A stretch of 64,000 nt of DNA from Piscicola geometra. Lineage: Eukaryota > Annelida > Clitellata > Hirudinida > Piscicolidae. The notes below the pieces were generated by a model. That model made no database searches and was not told where the DNA came from. It was given only the letters and a program-made list of their open reading frames with translations. Shown here piece by piece: positions 25,301 through 42,900 of the stretch; within the stretch, counting starts at the first letter, position 1, and each line of letters begins with the position of its first letter. The translations under genes and the position numbers were made by a program. Where the stretch lies: NCBI GenBank assembly GCA_943735955.1, contig OX030958.1:8557626-8621625 (forward strand), given 5' to 3'.

Positions 25301-27698
25301 CCAGCACCCTGGAGAGCATGTCTTCGGCCTGGTCCCTCGAGAGGTTCTCGTAGTACCATCTGGGAACAATGGTGGTGGTGGTCGATGAGAGAGTGCTTGT
25401 TGCTTGCTTGGTCGCTTGGTGTTTCATAACACCCTGGCATCGTCATCAAGACCTCAACAAGGCATCTCCCACCCTCACTCACCTCTTCATTTACCCCTAC
25501 TCCCTTCTTGACCCACTCATTCCATCCCTATATGATCCCCCTCATTCCCTATCTCACCGACATCACTCCCTATCTAACCATATCTGATCCCTAACTTGAT
25601 TACTCACGCCCTTCTTCCCTATCTGACCTCTCTCAATTGCCATCTGACCGGTCCTTTTCCAACCCACCTACCCACCCACTCACTCCTTGTCTCTGTGCGC
25701 TTCCGGCTGTGGCACCGCTTCGGTTAGCACCTGTGCAATGGTGATGTGGTGGAACAGTGCAGTCATAGCAGTAGTGGTGGTGTTTCACTACTTGGTGTAG
25801 TTTGCTGTGGTTGGAGAAGGGGGGAGGGGAGGGGGAGGGGAGGGAGAGGTTCATACAAAACAATACAATACAACACACTACAATACATTACAACAAAACA
25901 CAATACAATACAACGACGAATATTATCAACGTGAGGTAAACTCGGACGAGCTTCAAGACCATTCAGTTATGAATAATTTAGGAATAAGAGTAATAATAAT
26001 AAAAATTATTCATTAATATATAAATAAATATTCTTTAGGACGGTTCATACAATGCCCAGGTGTTTGTTTGCACTGACTTGCTGGAAAGAAGAGCTTTTGA
26101 GCGGATGTTGCTTGTAGTAGGAGACCAAGCCGTACAGACTGTCGAAGACGTTCTGATCCACCAAAAAGTACCTATGTGTGTGTACGTGCGTGTGTGTGTG
26201 TGTGCGTGTGTGTGTATGCGTGTGTGTGTGTGTGTATGTGTGTGTGTGTGTGTGTGTGCGTGTGTTTGTGTGTATAGAAAAAATAGAATGATCTCACTTG
26301 ATCCTTCCCTTGTCATGCCTAGACCTGATCCTGCAGTGGTTGTGCGTGTTGGTGCGCCTGCAGGGAGGTGAAGAAGTATCAAGAAATGTTTTTGAAAAAA
26401 ATTATTAAATCATTTTTCTCCTTTTTTTCATATATCGATTTAACTTATTTTTATTTTGTTATACAATTATATTGTATTGTATTGTATTGCATCGCACTTG
26501 ATTATATTGTATTTAATTGTATATCGATGGAGGGATATGCGCAAGGGCAGCAGCGGCTAGGCACCAGAGAGAGAGGCTGTAGTCTCCGACGAAGGTCTCA
26601 CTCTCCCTCACCAGAAAGGTGCCATCGCCCAAGTGGCTGTACTGCTTCAGGAGTCTTTGCGTGGGTGCATGGATTGATGGGTGGATGGGTGAATGGTGGG
26701 TTGGTGAATGGTGGGTTAGTGGGTTGGTGGATGGGTGAATGGTGAGTGGATGGGTGAGTGGTGGGTTGGTGGGTGGGTGAATGGGTAAATGGGTGGGTGG
26801 ATGAATGAACGGGTTGATAAGTGGATAGATGGGTAGCTGTACTGCTTAAGAAGTATTTGCGTGGGTGCATGGATTGATGGGTGCATGGGTGGATGAAGAA
26901 GTGGGTGGGTTGATGATTAGATAAGTTACTGTAAACTGGCATGTCACCACCACCACCACAACAGACCTCTCTGCCTCCAGCCTCCCTCCTGGCAGCTTGC
27001 CATGGAACCACTCCTCAGAAAAGTGCATCTCCTCCGTGTTCGTCTGAAGTGACATCAGTGCGTTCAAATAGGATAACACAAAATGAAAAAAGTAATATGG
27101 TAAAAAAAAGTATACAGTAAAAAATAGAAACAATACAATAGCGAGTGTACTTGACACAACAATGCTCATCAGAGACTCACCACAGTAACAACGCCAATGC
27201 AGCAATGCAAGCAAGCAACAGAGCATAACAAAAAGCATGCAGACGGCAGCCGAAAGCTAGCACGCCCACCACAGAAGAGCCCCACTCACGATGAAGTTGG
27301 GCGCAGTCATGGGCGCAGGACTGCTGAAGCCCGATGAAGGACTGCCCACCTCGTCAGCGGTGTCTTCGCCCTCAGTGTCGGCCATGGCTCGCTCGCTGTA
27401 GTAGAGCTTCGTCTCCGAGAGCATGAAGAAGTGAGCGTTCCACTTCTGGAAAGGGAGAAATGGTGCAAGAGAAGATGGAAGGATGCAGTTATGAAGATGT
27501 AAGAAGAGAGAATGTAGTGGTAATATTTGAAGGCTAAGCAGGGGAATGGAAAGACGTGGGAGAAGATAGAAAGAACGGAGTGGAAAGGTTATAGAAAATA
27601 TAGAATTTAGCAGTAATTTTTCAACGCCATCAAGACTTGATCATCATCCTCATCATCATCCTCATCAGCATCATCATCATCATCATCATCATCATCAG

Positions 27699-27729
<31 letters not shown>

Positions 27730-28705
27730 AGCAACCTTCTCGAGCGGATCCTCCATGTACAGGATGCCACTCTTCACCGAGCCACTCAGCACTGCCTCCG
27801 ACTCCGATATCGCTGTGGAGTTGTCGTCGTCGTCGTTGTGTGTTTGAAGTGATTTTTATTTGTGGCAAAATGACGAGTCATTATTTCGAAACGTTGGAAC
27901 TCTAACAAACCCACGCTTCGTTGGTGGAAAGATGATGATTTAAAGTGACACTAACGACGATAATGATGATGATGATGATGATAATGGTGCCGATGATGAT
28001 GATGATGATGGTGATGATGATAATGATGATGATAATGATGATGGTGCCGATGATGATGACAATGATGATGACGATGATGATGACGATGATAATGATGATG
28101 ATAAAAATGATAACGATATTAAATTTAATTCAGTACATTCATCATCGCTCTTGACGAATCCTGAAGTGTCTCCTTCGGGCAGCTTCTTGTGCTGTCGTCG
28201 TGGTGCAATGCAGCGTGGTGTTATGCATACAACGTGGCTGAAAATACTTTCGTATTGAAGCGATATTTTGAAATAAAAATGTACAATTTAAAAAATCAAA
28301 GAAAAATTCTTTCGCACCAAAAATCGCCATAATCACAAGCATAAACCCCCAACAACAGCAACAATGAAAACCCACACCTTGATGATGATCTTGCGCTTGA
28401 GTTGGTTGGGGGAGGGGAGGCAGGGAGGGCTGGGCGGGAGGAGAGGCTCGACGAGGAGGTCCTCCCTGAAGACGTCCTTGAAGCCGAGCGACATGTTGCG
28501 CTGCTGCACGATTGAGCAGTGGTTCTCGATGGAGAGGATGAGAGGGTACCTGTGGTTCGGTTGGTGACGGCGGTGATAATGCCGCTGGTGCCGACGGAAC
28601 AGTGAGTTGGTGGGGGTTTGGTATATTGCGTTGGTGGTGATAATGTTGGTGATGGTGAATCGGTCGGTGGTGATGAAATTTATGGCGGTTCGGTAAATTT
28701 AGTAG

Positions 28706-28774
<69 letters not shown>

Positions 28775-31700
28775 CAAAGCAAAATACACAACAAAAGCAG
28801 AGCCTGGCAGGGCAGCGCAGCTGGTCGAGGACTTACTCACCAGACTGCTTAACAACAACAACGAACAACAACAACAACAACACTACCGCATACCCACAAC
28901 CTCCACGCGGTGCGGTGGGGGGCGCTTGCGCCTCAAATGTGGGTACTTTCGGCCACCCTGCCAGGGCAGACTCTGCAAGACAGCCCAGGAGACAACAAAC
29001 TCATCTCTGGACAGACTGCTCAGCCCTGGAACACGGGCTGGGCAAGAACACAAGAGAACTGACTCAAGAGCCTGGCAGGGCAGCGCAGTTGGGCGAGACT
29101 ATCCTCCCCAGACTGCTGAACAACACAACGAAATGCAACAACAACAACAACAACAACGAAACGAACTAAAACAACAACAACAGCAGCGACAACAACAACA
29201 ACAGCGACAGCAGCAGCGAGACTCACTCGGAGGCGACCCAGGCGTTTTCCTTGATGGTCTTCAGGACGTCCATGAAGCGCACCTTGGTCGTCAGCGTGTG
29301 TCCGTGGAAGATCACCGGGTACTGGTCAGGGCCGTCCCAGCAGTCCACTGTCGTCGTCGTGTTGTGGTGCTTTCAGAATATAGTTTTTAAAAAAACAAGC
29401 CCACAGCACCCTCACCGCTAATATTACTTCTGTTCTAACGCAGAAAACGACTGCATCAGTGTCAGTACTATCATCATCATCCTCACCATCACCACCATCA
29501 GCATCATCATCAGCACTCACACTCAATGCAACGACACCCCATGCGCAGGACTCTGGCATATGCGTCGGTGGATGACTCACTCTTGATCTGGTCTCCTGTC
29601 AGGTACCTGTGGAGGAGGAAGAGGTGAGGAAGAGGAAGAAGAAGAGGAGGAGGAGGAGGAAGAGAAAGAGGAGGAGGAGGAGGAGGAGGAGGAAGAGGAG
29701 GAGGAGGTAGATGAGTAGGGATGCGAAAAAGTGATAGAGTGATGGTGATGTTCATGATGATGCTGATTATGATTATCATAATAATGAAGATGATGGCTTC
29801 CTTTAAATAATTTTACTTCCCATCAAAACTTTTTTAGTCCAAAATCAAAATACAAATTCGAGTAAGAAACCTCTATGTACAAAAACACACATTTAATACG
29901 TGTTGTATACGTGTCTGAAAATCCAAATAAAAATACAGTAAAAAATTTGATACAAAAACACGCCTAAAGTGTTGCAATGCAATGGTTTTGTATCGATTTT
30001 TTGATACAAAATTGTAGCATACGTGTTGTGGGAAGAGGCGATCCAGTAGTGGTTGAGCGGCATGTCCATGTTCTGAGTCACCTCCCCGCTCAGTGGCGCT
30101 ATGCTGTTCTCGCGAGAGAAGAGGAAGTCGCAGAACTGGATGGATGGATGGATGTGCCCGGATGGATGGATGCGTGCGTGGGGATGGTGGGTGCATGGAT
30201 TGATGGTGCGTGGGGATGGTGGGTGCATAGATTGATGGATGCGTGGGGATGGTGTGTGGATGCATGCATGCAAGTATTGATGCACAAATAAACAAGGAGA
30301 TAAATTGATAGTGGTGGTGCATGAATAAATGTATCGATGGGTAGTTGAATAAATGTATGGATAGATGGATGAATGGATGGATGAATGAATGAATGGATGG
30401 ATGGATGAATGAATGGATGAATGAATGGATGAATGAATGGATGAATGAATGGATGAATAAATGGATGAATGAATGGATGAATGAATGGATGAATGAATGG
30501 ATGAATGAATGGATGAATGAATGGATGAATGAATGGATGAATGAATGGATGAATGAATGGATGAATGAATGGATGAATGAATGGATGAATGAATGGATGA
30601 ATGAATGGATGAATGAATGGATGAATGAATGGATGAATGAATGAATGGATGGATGAATGGATGGATGAATGAATGGATGAATGAATGGATAAACAGAAAC
30701 CTCAGAAGTAGTTAGAGAGTGCTTGGGCGGGTTGAAGGGGTCGTCCAGGTAGGAAACCACCATCTTCTTCACCTTCTCCAAGTCACTGAAGCTCTGGTCC
30801 TGAGTCGGCGGTGGTGATGATGATGATGATGATACCATAACTAAGAAATTACATCTTTGTCGCACTTTTCATACAATTATTATTATTATAATTATCATCA
30901 TCATAACACCATCCTCATCATCGTCATCATCGTCAAGAGCACACACCTTCTGCTCTGACAGCATGAACTCTTGCAAGGCCTCGGGAGTCAGAAAAGACCT
31001 GATGGTTGGGTGGTGCTAGAATGCACCTAAATCTTCCTATTACCAATAAACAATATCATCATCATCATCGTCGTCATGATCATTATCATCATCATATCAT
31101 CATTATCATCGTCGTCATCATTATCTTCATCATCATCATGATGGTCATAATCATCATCATCATGATCATAATCATTATCATCATCAATAATGCTAAGCAC
31201 TTGTTCTTGATGTATGGCTGAAGCATCTCTGGAACATTCTTCATGATGATAATGATGTTTCAAAGTGATATTAATCTTAACTATGGCTTTTTTAATTGTT
31301 ACACTTTAGTATTTACCCTTTCAAAAACAGAAATTAGCTATAACATAAACAATACCATTCACACATTTTGTATAACTAGACATATATTTTTTATTTAAAC
31401 ATTTATTTTTGTTATTGCGAATTTTATTTCCTTTATTAATTTTTATTTCTCATATTTAAATTTATATTTTCAACTTTTTAAAATATATTTTTGAATCTAA
31501 AACTACGACGGCATCTGGCCTACACTACCAACCAATAGCATCACTTTGTGGAAGAACTCATTGAAACCAGTGAAGTTCAGTTCTTTGAATTCATTATCGA
31601 TTTCCTGTGAGTTTGATTGAAAAAGAATTCAAATAGTACTAATACTAATGGTAATAGATTATGGTGACGTCTATGATGATGATGATACAATCGTTATCAC

Positions 31701-33105
31701 GACCACCTGGTAGATCTCTTTGATCTTGAAGTTGGAGAGTTTTCGGTTGATGCTGATGAGCCACGACTTCAAGTCTCTCATGTTGATGCTGATGTGAATA
31801 ATAAGAACGATAATAATAATAAATATTAAAAATAAAACATATAAATAATAACATCAAAAAAATAAAGATTACAAATAAACACACGAATAATAACAAAAAT
31901 CAGAAACATTAAAAATAAAACAAATTATAATATACGTAGTAACGGAATGTTAGAATAATCATTGCGAATCGTGTGAAGGAGCAAGAAGTACAAACGTGTC
32001 GTTCTTCTCGAGCTTTGCAAACTCCCTCTTCAGCCATCTGAGTGCGTGTGTCGTTGTTGCTGCATCAGTGTGTGCTCATCCCTCACATGCACGCATGCTT
32101 CACACATGCTTTAGTCTATGCTACACAGATGCACACACACACACTTGTAGTTGAGACGATTATAAAACTGTTTTATGATGCAGCACATATACACAAGCAA
32201 ACACACAAACAAACACATACACACAAAATTAAAAAAGCCTCTATCACAAGTAAGAATGCATGATGTTATAGTGAAAATGCATTATTTTTTAGTGAATATT
32301 AATGATGTTAAAATTAATATTCATGATGTTATAGTGACATTTGGTTGATGAGCGAGGTGGGCGTGCGTCTGCTCTCCTCCTGCAGGTGACTGATGCCCTT
32401 CACCCACTTGTCAGCCTCCACTGCTGTCTTCGCTATAGTGGTGTGGTGTGGTGTTGCTATGTGATATGCCTAGGTAGTGTGTCAGTCTCATAATAATGTT
32501 AGTAGTTGTTAGTGCAAATGGCATTTATTACATTTAGGACGCATCAATGACACATGCAGTCACACAGTACCAAACAACCACACAGGAACACACAACAACA
32601 TACAACTGACCATGGAGAGAGAGAGACTTGAGAACGAACTTGTTGCCGTAGTGGATGGAGAAGCAGTTCTTGATGTCCAACTTGCTCACCTCCTCCAGCC
32701 ACCTCTCAAAGTCCCGAGACACCTGCTCATCATTATCATCCTTAAAGATACAAGCAAATTTTGATTATTAATAAAATAATTGGAAAGAAAATAAATTCTA
32801 ACCTTTCCTTTTCTTATTTCTTTAATATCTCGGACACTAACTGCAAAAAAAAGATTAAAACTGAATTGAATTCAGTCAATTGCATATTAAAAATAATTGT
32901 TAAACTTCTTACCTGAGTCAAAAGTTTTCTGTGCGTTATTTCTGGTCCATACAATTTCTCGAGTTTCCAGTTTTATTTGGAATTGTTTTTCTTCAATTTT
33001 CTTCCTTGAGTAGCGAGTCATTGTGAAGCCCTTCTCTGAGGTAGTGCCCACCACTGTCCCTTCCATTTCTACGCTTTGCTTTCCACTCTTAAACTTACCC
33101 CACAT
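19303..33105 (-). CDS. PLCG: Phospholipase C-gamma (1-phosphatidylinositol 4,5-bisphosphate phosphodiesterase)
   Basis: Tyrosine-kinase-regulated PLC that cleaves PIP2 to IP3 and diacylglycerol. 40 exons, 1280 aa: 33105-32913, 32840-32803, 32740-32611, 32432-32339, 32037-31996, 31788-31707, 31604-31533, 31238-31201, 30998-30947, 30799-30701, 30135-30023, 29606-29521, 29347-29227, 28549-28378, 28191-28137, 27812-27736, 27445-27290, 27043-26967, 26654-26565, 26357-26325, 26171-26078, 25730-25684, 25359-25295, 25008-24936, 24734-24690, 24466-24334, 23902-23831, 23567-23431, 23206-23064, 22843-22683, 22046-21947, 21814-21740, 21609-21544, 21333-21247, 21007-20859, 20539-20425, 20264-20139, 20001-19880, 19682-19498, 19330-19303. 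Order: PH, EF-like, X box from ~281 (catalytic His in [16 protein letters not shown] and [11 protein letters not shown]), split PH first half, nSH2 ([24 protein letters not shown]), cSH2 ([15 protein letters not shown]), SH3 ([25 protein letters not shown]), split PH second half, Y box ~930, C2 (NGLNPTW), coiled-coil tail ending KKKSKS. The last 28-nt exon is the least certain; exon 27 needs a GC donor. Confidence 0.95.
20268..20420. repeat. ATC/ATT trinucleotide-rich block, PLCG intron 36
   Basis: CATCATCAT-type repeat with TTATTG and CTCCTC interruptions, occupying the whole 160-bp intron between the C2-domain exons. On the sense strand it starts GTGAGTGATGATGATGATGG. Confidence 0.8.
22262..22500. 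repeat. Possible interspersed element with TTGTATAGCGCCC motif, PLCG intron 30
   Basis: TTTGTATAGCGCCC ... GAAGCGCTTTCACTGC is followed by about 180 bp of unique-looking sequence including GAGTTTTCAGTTTGGCTTTG. The first motif recurs at 58251 in an unrelated gene, which suggests a dispersed repeat family. Boundaries and class cannot be set from one window. Confidence 0.35.
22947..23043. repeat. 11-bp minisatellite, PLCG intron 29
   Basis: About nine copies of CACCTCACAAA, one with a CAAG variant, ending ~20 bp from the exon 29 donor. Confidence 0.9.
24573..24652. repeat. 42-bp duplicated AT-rich unit, PLCG intron 25
   Basis: Two copies (24573-24610 and 24615-24652) of a segment starting GTATTTAATACAATGCAGTG and containing the palindrome CAATATTG. 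A diverged third copy precedes it. Confidence 0.75.
25020..25170. repeat. (CAT)n blocks punctuated by CACTCCTC, PLCG intron 23
   Basis: Runs of ATC/CAT of varying length separated by the same spacer CACTCCT, giving a higher-order repeat of about 20-26 bp next to the exon 24 acceptor. Confidence 0.85.
26172..26275. repeat. (GT)n microsatellite forming the 3' end of PLCG intron 20
   Basis: GTGTGTGT with GTGC/TATG interruptions. On the sense strand this is (CA)n running directly into the exon 21 acceptor ACATAG, so a (CA)n tract takes the place of the polypyrimidine tract. Confidence 0.85.
26660..26950. repeat. GGTGGATG-type degenerate array with partial exon duplicate, PLCG intron 18
   Basis: Imperfect GGTGGATGGGTGAATG and GTGGGTTG repeats fill the intron between the two nSH2 exons. 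Embedded at 26834-26884 is a copy of the exon 19 acceptor region (compare 26635-26686), with several substitutions. Confidence 0.75.
27633..27735. repeat. (CAT)n/(CAG)n block, PLCG intron 16
   Basis: On the sense strand the intron begins GTTGCTGCTGCTGCTGCTGA and runs on as GATGATGAT. The repeat starts at the donor itself. Confidence 0.85.
27960..28105. repeat. (GAT)n-rich block, PLCG intron 15
   Basis: ATGATGATG with GGTGCCG and GACGATG interruptions on the plus strand, near the exon 15 donor. Confidence 0.8.
28706..28776. repeat. (CAT)n microsatellite, PLCG intron 13
   Basis: About 22 consecutive ATC/CAT triplets with one CAC interruption. Confidence 0.9.
28800..29145. repeat. Diverged duplication in PLCG intron 13
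   Basis: A segment starting AGAGCCTGGCAGGGCAGCGC (about 28800-28875) recurs at about 29067-29140 with scattered substitutions, continuing to CAGACTGCTNAACAACA in both copies. An intermediate stretch holds a related inverted piece (CCACCCTGCCAGGGCAGACT). Unit offset is about 268 bp. Confidence 0.7.
30130..30690. repeat. GAATGGATGAAT minisatellite, PLCG intron 10
   Basis: A near-perfect 12-bp array (about 30372-30690) grades into GGATGGATG / GCGTGGGGATGGTG repeats toward exon 11. The array starts ten bases inside the exon 10 donor at 30700 and fills most of the 565-bp intron. Its stop-free frames are not coding. Confidence 0.9.
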
Positions 33106-39939
<6,834 letters not shown>

Positions 39940-39963
39940 ATGTTCATGTGAATCGGACCGGAG

Positions 39964-42900
39964 ATGTCGATTGACTGCGACAACAGGGTGGTTCTGAATG
40001 TTGGAGGCATTCGACACGAAGCCTACAAAGCCACCCTTAAAAAAATTCCCGCTACCAGACTCTCCCGACTGACCGAAGCTCTCGCCAACTACGACCCTGT
40101 CCTTAACGAGTACTTCTTCGACAGGTGCTTGTGGAAGGGAAGGAGTAGTGGTGTATGAAGGGTGTGTATGGAGTGGTGTATTGATGGCTGATACCAAAAG
40201 TAAAAGATTGTTAGAGAAGGGGTAGAACTGGGCAGGTTAGTAGTGTGTTGAGTGTTTTTGTTAGGTTTCAGAGATGATACTTTTAGCATCGAGGTAATTT
40301 TAAACAAAAGATTTTTTCGATAGCTTTTTCAATAGGAAATTGAGCGTTCAATACGCTAAAAGCTGTTTGTGTTGCACTCATCTCCACTGCACTCCCTCAC
40401 TAATGCACTGCTAAACTGATATAGCGTACTCTGAAGACTCAGAATGAGCATATCACATAAGAATTTAGACCTGAAAGGAAAATAAATAAGAAACGCACAC
40501 AATTTAGGGAAATTTCTATTTCTTTTTGAAATAATTTTATTAGGTAAACAATATTTCCGTTTGAAATTTATTATAATTTTGCGCAAATTATTCAATGCTT
40601 CTCAATTATTATTTTGTTTTAGAAATTTAATATAGGCGTAGTAAAAAAGAAAAAGTTTAATAAAAATTTTAAAGATGCAAAAACTATTTCTTCAAGACTT
40701 TACATTTTAATTTTAACGAAAAGTTTTCATAAAGTGTTTTAAAAGTTTTGATGAATGGGAAAAAACTTGTAAAAAATATAATTGAACACAAATTGGGTTT
40801 GAGAATATAAATTTTAAATACATTCTGTAAATATTTTATTATCTCGTATCGCCATTATGGCAGCCCAGCGTCTTCAGAGTGTTTTTTCATCTTATTTGCC
40901 TTTCCTTCTACTTCATTTTTTATATAACCGCTTATTCACTTTTACGGACACTCAAAAACCACATAAAAACAAATCTTCTTATACGTGCACATCTAGCCAT
41001 CCATAGGCAATCTTGACCACCAACACCCCCAATACCGCGACCCCTTCCAGCATTGTAACCACCTCTTCAAACCTTCTTCACCACAGACACCCAAGCGTAT
41101 TTGCACAGATCCTGAACTACTACAGAACAGGGAAACTGCACTACCCCACCGACGTGTGTGGACCTCTTTTCGAGGAGGAACTCGAGTTCTGGGGACTGGA
41201 CGCTAACCAGGTGCTTGTTTTTGCCCCTAAATACTTCGCCTCAGTTTGAGTTTTAACGAATGGCTTGCTTTTTGATTTTTGAACTATTTAGTAAACTAAC
41301 TTTTAGTTGTTGAAAGATTTTTTATCTTTTCTTATTTTATACTTTAAACAAAATGCAAAGACATTTTTTAAAGCACTTTTTTTAGTGTTGGAAACGAAGT
41401 TTTTTTGCGAAAACTCGATTTATCTACTTACGTGAACGAAATGTGATCTATAAATTAGTGACGATGTCTCAAATCCTCCTTATGTGTCTTCCCACGCTGA
41501 CGGCTGTACAATTCATCTATACGAACTAAATATATACTTTCAACAAACTATTTTAACCGCATATTATCACTATATGTGTTTTTTATGCAAAAATACAAAA
41601 AGTTTTCAAATAAGTGAAAAAGTAACTTTTAGTTATTAAAAAATACATGAAATTCTAAAAAACATTTACTAAAATTTTTGCACACTAAACTTGATGAATT
41701 TTCAAGAGAAAAATAATCATTCAAAAAGTTCATTAGCGGTGTTGAAAAAACCTCACAAAAACAAACAAATTTAGGTTTTCTTTTTTGCATAATATGATTT
41801 TGGGTGTACCTTTTTAACAATAATTATTCATTTTTTCTATATTTTATGAAGGTATATATTGTATAAGTTTTCATTAAACTTTTGTATGCCAAATTTAATT
41901 TAACAGAATTAAGCATTGCATGTGAGATGCGTCACACTACATTAAAACTGTGTTTGCGGAAGAGCTTTTTTCAAAATACTTAGATTTTTTTGGAATATTC
42001 GTTATTTTTATATAAAATTTCATAAATTTTTGCATCCTAACTTTGATTTCACAGAGTTTATTTTTCAAGTCATGCGCAAGCTTAAAAGCATGCCACGAAA
42101 AACTTTAATTTAAAATTATTTTGATAAAGAAAGGTCATTACTACACTTTTGATGAAATGATCGAAACTACAAATCTTCGTTAGCTTTTGATTCTATTTAT
42201 AATAACTGAGTTCTTGAAAGGTTTTCAAGGAGATATCATGTGCCTTTTTTGTAATGCGAGACGATGTTTTAGTAGGTTAGGAGTGCATAATGGATTTATT
42301 ACAAGGAATATCTTTTCTAAGGAATTTTAGAAAGTTTGTTTTTTATTGTTCAACCATTAATAAACAATATTAAATTATAGTTTCATCTGCAGTGAGTTCT
42401 TGAATCGTTGTAACCTTAACCATTTAAGTATACATTTAAATATGGAGTAATTAAACCTATCAAGAGATACCCTTAACTGGTCTAAATGTGAAATTGGAAT
42501 GCAAATAAACTGAATTATTTGTTTAGAAAATAAACGCGCATAATCATTTTTGGAACCCTTATTCGGTGATGTACAACTACAAAACTTAAATTGCGGTTGT
42601 AACCCAATAATTAAATAATAATTAAATAAATATCTTTTCATCCACTGTAGATTTCACAAAAATTATAATCATTATGAAATAAATGAAAGAAGGCGAGATG
42701 TGAATGGCGGTTGAAGAAAAATATTTATGGCACGAACCTTCACTCAGACATTCCCTTGTCGCTTCTGCCTGACATTTATCAAATTTCTAGACCTTTATCA
42801 CTCAACAATTTTTTTGTTTAAAAGTTGTTGAAATGTATAAAATTAAAGACTTAATCATGAAAAGTTAAATATGCAAATAAAAAAGGATGTTTCAAGTGCC

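Noticed and set aside
30393..30644. MNEW repeat protein frame
   Set aside because: Translation of the 12-bp intronic array in PLCG intron 10.
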